From Actinobacillus sp. (GTDB lineage Bacteria; Pseudomonadota; Gammaproteobacteria; Enterobacterales; Pasteurellaceae), in assembly GCA_020026075.1 (NCBI GenBank), contig JAHHQZ010000034.1, forward strand, positions 1-19,286: a DNA stretch of 19,286 bases. The letters are read 5' to 3'. The translations under genes were made by a program, and so were the position numbers. This document shows, piece after piece, positions 1-8,812 of the stretch. Each line of letters opens with the position of its first letter. The first letter of the stretch is position 1. A model generated the notes under the pieces. That model saw nothing but the letters and a program-made list of their open reading frames with translations, searched no databases and was not told the origin of the DNA.

Positions 1-3000
1 AACCAAAACTTAAACCTTAAAGTGCGTGATTTAATCAATGACGGGAAAATTGTTTCTAACCAAGCGAATGTTAGCATTCAAGCGAATAAGCTTGAAAACA
101 GCGGTGAGATTTTTGCTAACAATAATTTGGATAGCCAAACCGTATTTTTCAGTAACAAAGGTGCTAATAGCAAAATTCAGGCTAATCAAACGCTGAAATT
201 GGATAATAAATCAGACCTCAAAAATGAAGGACAAATTATTGCCAGTAACCTAGTCTTAGATAATCACCAGTATGATCTAGATAACACAGGTAAGATTATG
301 GCGGTGAATAATCTCAATCTAACTGCCCGAGAACTTACCAATGGTGGCGAAATTTCAGCCAATAAAGAAGGCGCAATTGCGAGCCATAGCCTTATCAATA
401 AAGCCGACGCCAAAATTCAAGCGGGTGTTTTACGCATTGATAATCAGCAAGATATTACCAATAATGGTGATATTTTAGGAATTGGTGCTATTCGTTTGCT
501 GACTCACAATTTAACCAATAATGGGCAAATTTTAAGTAATCGCAATCTTTCTTTTACCCTCAATGATTTAATTAACACCCATAAAATTGCCGCCAATGGT
601 GATGTGGAAATACAGGCACAGCGCCTTGAAAATCGTGGACAAAATAGCCAAATTCAGGCAAATAATTTATTTAATAAATCAATCATTAATGAAATCATCA
701 ATCAAGGTGAATTATTGGCGACAAATGATTTAGCACTTGATGCAGAAAGTCTTCAAAATCAAGCCAACGCCAAAATAGTGGCGAATGGTAACGTTAATCT
801 TAATATTCAAAAGTCGCTCGAAAACCAAGGCAAAATCAATGCGAATGATTTAATACTTGACGTTCATAATCAGGATTTTGAACTGAATCAACATTATTTT
901 GCCAACAATAGCCTCAAGCTTAAGGCTAAAGATGTGCGTGTTTTGGAAGATTACCAAAGTTATGCAGGCATTGATATCAATGCACTAGGTAACTTCACCA
1001 ATCAAGGTAGACACGCTTTTGCCAGCAACCAGTCTCTAAATATCAACGCCCAAGGCGATATCACCAACGACGGCACGATTTTTGCCAGACAGGATATGAA
1101 ACTCAACGCTCAAACCATTAACAACCTTGGTGGCAACATTGTAAGTCAAGGTACCATGAGCTTAACGGGCGGGATATTGAATAATAAAACGCTATTGGAT
1201 TTTACTGATGTACAACCAGCATCGACTCAAAGTGCGACACTAAGCAATGTCGCAACTACGTTTAAACATTGTGGCTTTTTTCGTCCTTGTAAACCAAGAC
1301 TTGATGAGTTGCCACCACAAATAATTGAAGTTACACCTGCAGGAGCTATTGCTCGCCAAGCCAGCATTGAAAGCATGGGTGATATGAATATTACTATGGG
1401 GCAAGTCAACAATATTGGAGTGTTAACTGGTAGCTTTGAGCAAAAATGGGTCAAAGGGTATGAAAGCTCATATGATTGGATGAAAAATAAAGATGTTGTT
1501 GAACGCGTCAAAAGGTATACAAAAGCTAGAAAAAGTGAGTGGCGAAATACATCTACAGGTGAGCTTTATTTGGATTATGCTTTCCAACCAATTAGCCATT
1601 TAATAAGTTATCAATCTAATATCAAGTCTAATAGAAACTTAAATATTAAAAGCAATGAAGTCATTAACCGAGAAAGTAATATTTTAGCGAATGGAAAGAT
1701 TGATATTAATACTCAAAAAATAGTCAATGATAATTTATCTGTAGACACAGATCTTAAATATCATTTCCACTTTCACTTTACTTCAAAGAGAGGCAAAGGA
1801 CATCATAGACATGATCGTAATTATTATTGGGATGAGAGTGCTATTGCACCAGTATATGGTGATAAAACTTCACTAATCTCAGGCAAAACTGTCAATATTA
1901 ATGTCGAGAAGTTAGGTAATGGTGAGATTAAACAAGGTGCAATTAATCACACCAATATCCAAAGCCCGACTTATGAGGATTTTCAAAACGCCGAGCAAGT
2001 CACCCAAAACAACGTTAACAACAGCATCACCTCCCCAAATATTCATTCAAATGGGGGTGGGGTTAACATAACTAACCCACAAGGGAGTGGAGTAGTTCAA
2101 CCTAATCCATCGTTAAATCTCGATAAACTCCCAGCTAACAATGGGCTTTTCCAAGTTCATGATGCAAATAAAAATCCAGAGTTCCATTATTTGGTTGAAA
2201 CCAATATTAAGTTTACCGATAAAAGCTATTATCTTGGCTCGGATTATTTCTTTAAACGAATAGGTTTTAATCCTGAACGCAATATTCGCTTGCTTGGTGA
2301 TGCATCTTATGAAACTTATCTAGTTAACAAACGCATTATCTCTTCGCTTGGTAAACACTACTTAAACGGTGCGGTTAGTGAAAAAGAGCAGATGCAAAGA
2401 CTTTATGATAATGCCGTTGTTGAGATGTCAAAACTTGGCTTAACTGTAGGTGTTGCTCCGACAGCTTCGCAAGTTGCTAAACTCGATCACGATATTATTT
2501 GGTACGTTAAAGAACGAGTAAATGGTGTTGATGTACTTGTGCCTGAAGTTTATTTTGCTCAAAGCACTTTAGCTGGCTTAAGTGAAAAAGCAGGATCGGT
2601 GATTTATGCACAAGATACGCTCGATATCAAAGCTGACAAGCTGCACAACACAGGTCATCTTGAAGCAGGTTCGCTTATAAACATTCAGGCGGGTAATCTC
2701 ACCCAAGAAAGCCTTATCAACACCAGCAATGCATCAATTAAAGGTGAAAATGTGCAGATTGAAGCGGTTAATTTGCACAACAACGGTGGACTTATTCACG
2801 CCGACGAAATCGTTAAGATTTCTACTGAAAATAACCTTATCAATGAAGCCAAGGTGAGAGTTAACGAAAACGATTTCCACAAAGTAACTTCGCAAGTCAT
2901 TGGGCAAGGTGAGATTTCGGGCAAGAATGTGGAACTTAGTTCCAAAGGCGATATTCACAATACTAGTGGCAATATCAAGGCTTCTGAAAATCTTATCGTC

Positions 3001-6000
3001 AAAGCGGATAAAAATATCGTTCTTGATACCAAAACCACTAAAACCCAAAGTGTAACAGGAGATAGTGCCAACTTTGATGCTCACATTCAGATTAACCACA
3101 TCAAAGGCAATATTTCAGGTAAAAACGTTCAACTTTCCGCTGAAGATATTCACGCCACAGGCACCAAGCTTCAGGCGGAAGATAAACTGATTTTGCACGC
3201 CAATCACAATGTCTTGCTTGATAGTGCGATTAATCAAGATATTACCGTTAGCAAACGTACCCACGAAGGCACGTTCAAAAGCAGTGAAGACATAAACGCT
3301 CATAGCCAAGAAAGCTTGCTTGCAACTGAGCTTAAAGGCAAAAACATTCAAATCACCGCCAAGCACGACATCACCACCCAAGGGGCAGTCTTGGAAGCTA
3401 AGGATAATTTAACCTTGGGTGCCCAAAACGACATCAACCTTGACGGAGCTGTTACCACTACAAATGACATGCATTATCACAAAGAAAGTAAAAGCAATGT
3501 GATAAGCACGAAGAAGAGTGAAAGTTACAACAAACAACAGGCTGAAACCTTCTTTGGCACAGAGTTGAGTGGTAAAAACATCCATATTCAATCAGGCAGT
3601 GATGTAAATGCAAAAGGTTTACAAGCAGTAGCTGATGAGAATTTAAACATCACCGCAGGCAATAATCTCAATGTTCAAGCAGGCACTGAGCATTATGCAA
3701 GCGAGCAATGGAGCAAAACAACTAAAAGTGGGATTTTTGGCAGTGGCGGTGTTGGTTTTACGATAGGGAAAAAATCGGAAAAACACCACATCACTGACAA
3801 CGCTCAAATTCAATCTAATTCAGGCTCAACCATTGGTAGCCTTAACGGCAATGTTAACTTAACTGCAGGAAATAAAGCTAACATCGTAGGCTCAGACGTC
3901 ATAGTAAGCGATGGCAAAGCTATCAATATCCGTGCCGGCGAAATCAATATTGGAGCCAGCCAAGATGATACTAATCACGATGAACGCCATGAATATAAAC
4001 AATCAGGCTTAACTTTAGCGGTGAATAATCCTGTTATTGATGCAGCTTTAGCCGTAAATCAATCTATTCAACGGGCGAAACAGGCTAAAAGCGACAAGCT
4101 CAAAACCTTGTATAGCATCAAGGCTGGGCAGGATTTAGCTAGCCTCAAAGGGGTGGCGACCAACCTTAATGGCATTGGCGACGTTGTAAGCAATGCTGTA
4201 GCCAATACTAGTCAAGCTATTATCTCAGATGGCACTAAATTAGCTGCTGATGGGGTAACAAAAATTAAAGACACCACCCAAGTTGGGGCAGGTGGCGTGA
4301 AAGTTACCCTCACTGTAGGCTCCTCTACACAGACCCAAACTACCCACAATGAAACTCACACCCACAAAGGCAGTTTTATTGGCGGGAAAGGGGCGAATGT
4401 TAACCTCACCAGCACCAAAGGCGACATCAACATCACAGGTTCGGATTTAGCTTACAACCAGCTTGATGTTGAAAGTTCTGGCAAGCTCAATCTTACTGCC
4501 ACACAAGACCAATTTGCCAACCAAAGTAAAAATAGTAGTTCAGGCTGGCAGGCTGGGGTTGTGGTTGGTTACACCGACAACTTTAAAGGGTTTGGGGTAA
4601 CAGCGAGTGGCAACAAAGGCAAAGGAAAAGAAAACGGCAATCAGCTTATTCACAACAACACTCACTTAAATGGCAATATCACCAACATCAAGACCAAATC
4701 TGATATGAATATGGTTGGGTCGGTGATAAATAGCGAGCAAGTCAACATTGATATTGGTGGCAATCTCCGCATTGAAAGCCTGCAAGATAGTGATACCTAT
4801 CAATCCAAACAGCAAAGCTTCAACGCAGGTGGTACCGTTGCTATTTACGGCTCAGGTGGTGATGCAAACGTAGGCTTCAATAAATCCAAAGCTAACCTCG
4901 ACTATTTACAAGTTGAAGAACAAAGCGGAATTCATGCAGGCATTGGTGGAATGAACATCAACGTCAACGGCAACACGCATCTCAAAGGTGGCATAATCAC
5001 CAGCCTTGCCAGTGCCGATAAAAACACTTTTACTACTCAAAGTTTAACCAGCGAGGATATCGAAAACCACAGCGCAATCGAAACCCAAAGCGTTGGGGCG
5101 AGCATTGGGACTGACATGTCTAAAAACGCCTTATCGGCAGCAGGCTCCGTGCTTGGCATGGCTGGCAACAAAAACGACCATGACGAAACTCAGACAAGGT
5201 CGGCAATTAGTGCTAACATAAAAATCACATCAAGGGACGGCAAGGCGGTAACCGTTAGCCGTGATACCAATAACACCAACCAAAGGGTGGGAAAATTTGA
5301 CCTTGCTAAGGTGCAAGAGCAACAAGAAGCAGCCCAAGTGGTGGGCGACATCGTCAACTCAGCCGTCGAAACCTACCTTGACAGCAAGGCAAAAGCGGCT
5401 GAAAAACAGAAACAAGCAATTGAATACCGCCACGAGCTAGGTATTTATCAACTAGGAGACTTTGAAGCTATGCAATCTGCACAAAACACTATCAACACCT
5501 ACGGCAAAGGCAGTATGCTCCAACTGGGCATACGAGCAGGCACGGGCTTGGCTCAAGGCTTAATCACCCATAACTCTGGAGCAGCGATGACAGGTGCATT
5601 ATCGCCATTCGCTAATCTTGGCATCAAGCATCTCACAGGCGACAACCAAACCGCCAACCTCATCGCCCACGGGGCATTAGGTGCAGTTGAAGCGAAACTC
5701 ACAGGCACCAACGCCTTAGGCGGAGCCATGGGGGCGATGACAGGCGAGGCAATCGCTCAAATCTTGGCTGACAAGGTTTACCACAAAAATCCAAACCAGC
5801 TCACCGAAGCCGAAAAAGAAACCATCACTACTCTCTCCCAATTCACCGCAGGAGCGACAGGTGGACTTATCTCCAACTCCAGTATAGGTTTTGCGAGCGG
5901 AGCAGAGATTGGGAAACATGCGGTGGAGAATAATTTTTTAGAGACGGGTTGGGATGCCAGCAATGCTATTTCAGGAGCTGTATTATCTGGGTATCATTTT

Positions 6001-6609
6001 TGGAATGGTAATGTTGGATTAGGTGCTGCGTATTTTGTTACAGCTACAGTAGATGGCATTGCAACTGTTATTCCAATTGTTCCAGGTGGAGCGACTGCAG
6101 TGTTAAATGGATATGTAGCAGGCAAAGAGGTTTATGAAGATGAGTTACGTAAACACAATGGTGATTCATCTCAAGTTAATACTGGAAAGGTGGTTGCCAC
6201 TGGATTAGTGGCAGGTGCGGTTAAAACTCCGCTAGGTCAAGGGGCTGGTAATGGCTTGATTACACTTGTTGGTGATTTGCAAGATGGCAAAAATGTGAGC
6301 GATGCAGTACAAAATGGACTAAAAACAGGGGGGGCTACAACGGTTACAGGCGTAATAGGTAATAAAATAGTTTCAATACCAGCCAATAAGGTTAATTCAT
6401 ATCTCAATCCAATTTGGAAAAAATATGAGACTTATGCACCTAATCCAAGTTTTCCACCGATCACAACTTTTCCTAAAGAAAGTAAATTGCCTGCAGGTAT
6501 GGGGGTTATTGGTGAGCAAATTTATGATATTAAATTTGCTCCATACATTAAAAACTCATTCATTGAGTTGTTTACCCCTACCAAAAATAATAATGAGAAA
6601 CAAAAATGA
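1..6609 (+). CDS. cdiA: CdiA contact-dependent inhibition effector, 5'-truncated by the window
   Basis: The reading frame is open from base 1, so the true start, the secretion signal and the two-partner-secretion domain lie off the left edge; the GTG at 22 is only an internal valine. The visible ~2200 residues show the known CdiA order. Bases 1-1190 encode short beta-helix repeats rich in N, G, I and A (FHA-1 stalk). Bases about 1200-2150 encode a non-repetitive part with a Cys pair and a His-rich strand, the expected place of the receptor-binding domain. About 2170-2580 is a Tyr-rich block ending in VLVPEVYFA, typical just before FHA-2. Repeats of the GKNVQLSA type fill about 2590-5000 (FHA-2). 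The pretoxin domain follows and ends at VENN (5923-5934), then ~224 residues of toxin. In CDI systems CdiB exports CdiA to the surface and the C-terminal tip is released into a touching neighbour. Family identity is secure; exact domain borders are estimates. Confidence 0.93.
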   Translation, partial: NQNLNLKVRDLINDGKIVSNQANVSIQANKLENSGEIFANNNLDSQTVFFSNKGANSKIQANQTLKLDNKSDLKNEGQIIASNLVLDNHQYDLDNTGKIMAVNNLNLTARELTNGGEISANKEGAIASHSLINKADAKIQAGVLRIDNQQDITNNGDILGIGAIRLLTHNLTNNGQILSNRNLSFTLNDLINTHKIAANGDVEIQAQRLENRGQNSQIQANNLFNKSIINEIINQGELLATNDLALDAESLQNQANAKIVANGNVNLNIQKSLENQGKINANDLILDVHNQDFELNQHYFANNSLKLKAKDVRVLEDYQSYAGIDINALGNFTNQGRHAFASNQSLNINAQGDITNDGTIFARQDMKLNAQTINNLGGNIVSQGTMSLTGGILNNKTLLDFTDVQPASTQSATLSNVATTFKHCGFFRPCKPRLDELPPQIIEVTPAGAIARQASIESMGDMNITMGQVNNIGVLTGSFEQKWVKGYESSYDWMKNKDVVERVKRYTKARKSEWRNTSTGELYLDYAFQPISHLISYQSNIKSNRNLNIKSNEVINRESNILANGKIDINTQKIVNDNLSVDTDLKYHFHFHFTSKRGKGHHRHDRNYYWDESAIAPVYGDKTSLISGKTVNINVEKLGNGEIKQGAINHTNIQSPTYEDFQNAEQVTQNNVNNSITSPNIHSNGGGVNITNPQGSGVVQPNPSLNLDKLPANNGLFQVHDANKNPEFHYLVETNIKFTDKSYYLGSDYFFKRIGFNPERNIRLLGDASYETYLVNKRIISSLGKHYLNGAVSEKEQMQRLYDNAVVEMSKLGLTVGVAPTASQVAKLDHDIIWYVKERVNGVDVLVPEVYFAQSTLAGLSEKAGSVIYAQDTLDIKADKLHNTGHLEAGSLINIQAGNLTQESLINTSNASIKGENVQIEAVNLHNNGGLIHADEIVKISTENNLINEAKVRVNENDFHKVTSQVIGQGEISGKNVELSSKGDIHNTSGNIKASENLIVKADKNIVLDTKTTKTQSVTGDSANFDAHIQINHIKGNISGKNVQLSAEDIHATGTKLQAEDKLILHANHNVLLDSAINQDITVSKRTHEGTFKSSEDINAHSQESLLATELKGKNIQITAKHDITTQGAVLEAKDNLTLGAQNDINLDGAVTTTNDMHYHKESKSNVISTKKSESYNKQQAETFFGTELSGKNIHIQSGSDVNAKGLQAVADENLNITAGNNLNVQAGTEHYASEQWSKTTKSGIFGSGGVGFTIGKKSEKHHITDNAQIQSNSGSTIGSLNGNVNLTAGNKANIVGSDVIVSDGKAINIRAGEINIGASQDDTNHDERHEYKQSGLTLAVNNPVIDAALAVNQSIQRAKQAKSDKLKTLYSIKAGQDLASLKGVATNLNGIGDVVSNAVANTSQAIISDGTKLAADGVTKIKDTTQVGAGGVKVTLTVGSSTQTQTTHNETHTHKGSFIGGKGANVNLTSTKGDINITGSDLAYNQLDVESSGKLNLTATQDQFANQSKNSSSGWQAGVVVGYTDNFKGFGVTASGNKGKGKENGNQLIHNNTHLNGNITNIKTKSDMNMVGSVINSEQVNIDIGGNLRIESLQDSDTYQSKQQSFNAGGTVAIYGSGGDANVGFNKSKANLDYLQVEEQSGIHAGIGGMNINVNGNTHLKGGIITSLASADKNTFTTQSLTSEDIENHSAIETQSVGASIGTDMSKNALSAAGSVLGMAGNKNDHDETQTRSAISANIKITSRDGKAVTVSRDTNNTNQRVGKFDLAKVQEQQEAAQVVGDIVNSAVETYLDSKAKAAEKQKQAIEYRHELGIYQLGDFEAMQSAQNTINTYGKGSMLQLGIRAGTGLAQGLITHNSGAAMTGALSPFANLGIKHLTGDNQTANLIAHGALGAVEAKLTGTNALGGAMGAMTGEAIAQILADKVYHKNPNQLTEAEKETITTLSQFTAGATGGLISNSSIGFASGAEIGKHAVENNFLETGWDASNAISGAVLSGYHFWNGNVGLGAAYFVTATVDGIATVIPIVPGGATAVLNGYVAGKEVYEDELRKHNGDSSQVNTGKVVATGLVAGAVKTPLGQGAGNGLITLVGDLQDGKNVSDAVQNGLKTGGATTVTGVIGNKIVSIPANKVNSYLNPIWKKYETYAPNPSFPPITTFPKESKLPAGMGVIGEQIYDIKFAPYIKNSFIELFTPTKNNNEKQK
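1762..1815 (+). other. His-rich segment inside the presumed CdiA receptor-binding domain
   Basis: Within cdiA this stretch encodes alternating His/aromatic residues (HFHFHF) followed by a basic, His-rich turn (KGHHRHDR). The alternation is what one expects of an exposed beta-strand with all His on one face. It lies in the non-repetitive part between the FHA-1 and FHA-2 repeats, where receptor specificity is encoded in characterised CdiA proteins. Metal binding or a surface-exposed loop is possible but not shown by the sequence. Confidence 0.4.
4909..5532 (+). repeat. 624-bp direct repeat, copy in cdiA
   Basis: This part of FHA-2 and the early pretoxin domain is identical by reading to 10422-11045 (offset 5513). 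The right edge falls inside the codon after LGI in LQLGIR. Confidence 0.9.
5429..5831 (+). repeat. 403-bp direct repeat, copy in cdiA
   Basis: By eye this stretch of the cdiA pretoxin region is identical to 7636-8038 in the orphan module, offset 2207 bases. Similarity continues at a lower level up to just past VENN (about 5937). Its first 104 bases (5429-5532) are also shared with module 3 (10942-11045). Crossing-over between the two copies would delete cdiI and put the orphan toxin tip on the full-length CdiA. Confidence 0.9.
5923..6606 (+). other. CdiA-CT toxin region after the VENN motif (module 1)
   Basis: The VENN motif at 5923-5934 is the usual border between constant CdiA and its variable toxin tip. 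The ~224 residues after it are Gly/Ala-rich and hydrophobic, with stretches such as VDGIATVIPIVPGGATAV and VVATGLVAGAVKTPLGQGAG, and I see no Cys/His/Asp arrangement typical of a nuclease. GC drops right after the motif. The cognate immunity protein is a polytopic membrane protein, so I infer that the toxin acts in or on the inner membrane, probably as a pore or ionophore. The last ~155 residues (from the DELRKHNGD region on) are closely similar to the orphan toxin at 8130-8810, while the first ~70 are much less alike. I do not recognise a named toxin family. Confidence 0.75.
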
Positions 6610-7433
6610 AAGTAAATCCACCTATTAGTAAAGTTATTTTTTGGGCTTCTTTTTGGGGATGTTTTATACCAGCATTAGGTATGACTGGTTTGTTCCTTAT
6701 TATGGATATTATTCAATTATTATTCATAGCATTACCTAAGGTAGATTACAACTTTAAGAATGCTTTTGATGTAATAACGAAATTCCCCCGCCATAATATT
6801 AATTATTTATTGATGATGAGATTAGAGTCTGGATATGCTATTTCATTATTTCTAACATTTCAGATTTTTAGGAATGCTATGCATGGCTTTGGGTATAGAA
6901 CCAATGTTATTACGATGTTTGTATATGTATCTTATTGTTTGTTGTATTATTTCTTATTTAAGAATGCTCAAGGATCATTTTTATATAGGCATCCAGAGTT
7001 AAAATGGCTGTTTGTTGGATTATGCATTACATTTGCACTATATGTAGTATTATCGCCATTTAAAAATAGAATTAATGCCTTTTTTAGAAAACTTGAATTT
7101 CCGAAATGTTTTAAGAAAATTTTTCTAAAAATTAAATACGATTTATGCAATTATAATGATTTAAAGAGAGTATTTATAACAGGATTGGTACTAATGTTAT
7201 TTTTACCATTGCTCGCAATTTTTATTGTGGCATTAATTTTACCTTTTGCACCAATTAAGAATAGCCCTAAAACAATAATGGAATCTGTTTCATATGTATT
7301 TAATTCAGTGGTTATATATTTTATATTATTTACACCTCCTTTTTACACGGTATCGTGGATCTTAAATTATAAAAAAATCAAAGAAATACAACGCTATCAA
7401 AAAAGTAAAAATAACTTTTTTAAAAGTAGTTAA
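6606..7433 (+). CDS. cdiI: Polytopic membrane CDI immunity protein (module 1)
   Basis: A 275-residue AT-rich gene that starts inside the end of cdiA: the ATGA at 6606-6609 is both its start and the cdiA stop, which favours translational coupling. I count about six or seven hydrophobic segments, for example around residues 10-38, 72-92, 98-118, 133-152, 190-217 and 230-252, with Lys/Arg-rich loops between. No signal peptide, catalytic motif or known domain is visible. Its position directly after the CdiA toxin tip is the defining trait of CdiI, which binds or blocks the cognate toxin in siblings. It is a clear paralogue of the protein at 8813-9610 (shared MKVNP start, GLF-IMDI, KVDYNF and CLLYYFLFKN blocks). 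An immunity protein of this size with this many spans is unusual for the CDI systems I know, so the role is inferred from position and pairing. Confidence 0.8.
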   Translation: MKVNPPISKVIFWASFWGCFIPALGMTGLFLIMDIIQLLFIALPKVDYNFKNAFDVITKFPRHNINYLLMMRLESGYAISLFLTFQIFRNAMHGFGYRTNVITMFVYVSYCLLYYFLFKNAQGSFLYRHPELKWLFVGLCITFALYVVLSPFKNRINAFFRKLEFPKCFKKIFLKIKYDLCNYNDLKRVFITGLVLMLFLPLLAIFIVALILPFAPIKNSPKTIMESVSYVFNSVVIYFILFTPPFYTVSWILNYKKIKEIQRYQKSKNNFFKSS

Positions 7434-7445
7434 TGTATATCGTTC

Positions 7446-8810
7446 TTGCTAAGATTTTCGGAAAAATTTCCGAAAGATGGCACCAACAAAAAAGTTGAGT
7501 GTTATGGTTTAGGTGAAGTTCAAGAGCAACAGGAGACAGCTCAAGTTTTAGGTGATGTGGTGAATTCTGCAGTGGATACTTTCTTGACTACCAAAGTCAA
7601 CGATGCAGAAAATGCGAAAAAAGTAATTGAAGACTGCCACGAGCTAGGTATTTATCAACTAGGAGACTTTGAAGCTATGCAATCTGCACAAAACACTATC
7701 AACACCTACGGCAAAGGCAGTATGCTCCAACTGGGCATACGAGCAGGCACGGGCTTGGCTCAAGGCTTAATCACCCATAACTCTGGAGCAGCGATGACAG
7801 GTGCATTATCGCCATTCGCTAATCTTGGCATCAAGCATCTCACAGGCGACAACCAAACCGCCAACCTCATCGCCCACGGGGCATTAGGTGCAGTTGAAGC
7901 GAAACTCACAGGCACCAACGCCTTAGGCGGAGCCATGGGGGCGATGACAGGCGAGGCAATCGCTCAAATCTTGGCTGACAAGGTTTACCACAAAAATCCA
8001 AACCAGCTCACCGAAGCCGAAAAAGAAACCATCACTACACTCTCCCAATTCACCGCAGGAGCGACAGGTGGATTAATTGGCAACTCAAGCCTAGGCTTTG
8101 CGAGCGGAGCAGAGATTGGGAAACATGCGGTGGAGAATAATTTTATAGAAACACCATTAGATCTTGGCAGTGCGGTAGCAGGGTATGGTTTCTGGGCATA
8201 TCATAAGTATATTAAAGATGATCAAGAACGTGCAGATATATATTGGAAAGGTGTATTAGTAGATACTGCTGCAACTGTTACACCATTTATTCCTGCGGTT
8301 GGTTTTGCAGGGGCTAATGCTTACGTTGCGATGGAGGATACTTATAATGATGAGTTAAATAAACACAATGGCGATCCATCTCAAATTAACACAGGTAAGG
8401 TTGTAGCTACTGGAATATTAGCTGGAGCGATTAAAAGTCCATTGGGTCAAGGAGCAGGGAATGGTTTGATTACCTTTGTTGGTGATCTGCAAGATGGCAA
8501 GAATGTTAGTGATGCAATGCAAAATGGATTAAAAACAGGTGTCGCCACAACTGTTACTGGAGCTATAGGTAACAAAGTAGTTTCAATACCAGTCAACAAG
8601 TTGAATTCACATCTTAATCCAATTTGGAAAAAATATGAAACTTATGCACCTAACCCAAATTTCCCTGCAATCACAACTTTTCCTAAAGAAAGCAAAGTTC
8701 CTGCTGGATTAGGCGTTGTGTTAGAGCATGGTTATGAAATTGTATCACCAGATATTAAAAACCAAGTAATTGATTGGTTTACTCCAAGTCAACAGAATAA
8801 GGATAAATAA
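7446..8810 (+). CDS. Orphan CdiA pretoxin plus C-terminal toxin (module 2), no clear start
   Basis: This open frame holds only the C-terminal part of a CdiA: ~30 divergent residues, the pretoxin domain, a VENN motif (8130-8141) and a ~223-residue toxin. The only in-frame initiator near the 5' end is a TTG at 7446 with no Shine-Dalgarno sequence, and the next in-frame ATG is deep inside the pretoxin at EAMQSAQN. It has no secretion signal or stalk, so it cannot be delivered as it stands. This is the layout of 'orphan' cdiA-CT modules known behind main cdiA genes, thought to serve as recombination donors. Bases 7636-8038 are identical to cdiA 5429-5831, while the flanking pretoxin sequence (VQEQQETAQV block) is diverged. 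The toxin is a paralogue of module 1, with a conserved second half and a diverged first third. Internal initiation producing a cytoplasmic fragment cannot be excluded. Confidence 0.78.
   Translation: MLRFSEKFPKDGTNKKVECYGLGEVQEQQETAQVLGDVVNSAVDTFLTTKVNDAENAKKVIEDCHELGIYQLGDFEAMQSAQNTINTYGKGSMLQLGIRAGTGLAQGLITHNSGAAMTGALSPFANLGIKHLTGDNQTANLIAHGALGAVEAKLTGTNALGGAMGAMTGEAIAQILADKVYHKNPNQLTEAEKETITTLSQFTAGATGGLIGNSSLGFASGAEIGKHAVENNFIETPLDLGSAVAGYGFWAYHKYIKDDQERADIYWKGVLVDTAATVTPFIPAVGFAGANAYVAMEDTYNDELNKHNGDPSQINTGKVVATGILAGAIKSPLGQGAGNGLITFVGDLQDGKNVSDAMQNGLKTGVATTVTGAIGNKVVSIPVNKLNSHLNPIWKKYETYAPNPNFPAITTFPKESKVPAGLGVVLEHGYEIVSPDIKNQVIDWFTPSQQNKDK
7456..7475. repeat. Perfect inverted repeat after module 1 immunity gene
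   Basis: Arms TTTCGGAAA and TTTCCGAAA are separated by two bases, 22 bases after the cdiI stop and inside the 5' end of the orphan frame. The core resembles the palindromes after the other two immunity genes. It lacks a T-tract, so it is not an obvious terminator. Confidence 0.6.
7636..8038 (+). repeat. 403-bp direct repeat, copy in orphan module 2
   Basis: Identical by reading to cdiA 5429-5831. Sequence immediately before it (7510-7635) is homologous to cdiA but clearly diverged, so the sharp left edge suggests a gene-conversion tract rather than a recent duplication of the whole module. Confidence 0.9.
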
Positions 8811-8812
8811 CC

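Noticed and set aside
22..24. GTG at 22 as the start of cdiA
   Set aside because: The frame is open to base 1 with the same repeat character, and a 2195-residue start here would lack the secretion domain.
2734..3591. Minus-strand open frames across the cdiA FHA-2 repeats
   Set aside because: They mirror the periodic codon use of the repeats, have no ribosome sites and no recognisable domains.
1..6609. Possible CRISPR-like or tandem DNA repeats in the stalk
   Set aside because: The periodicity is at protein level (beta-helix repeats) with diverged DNA, not a CRISPR array.
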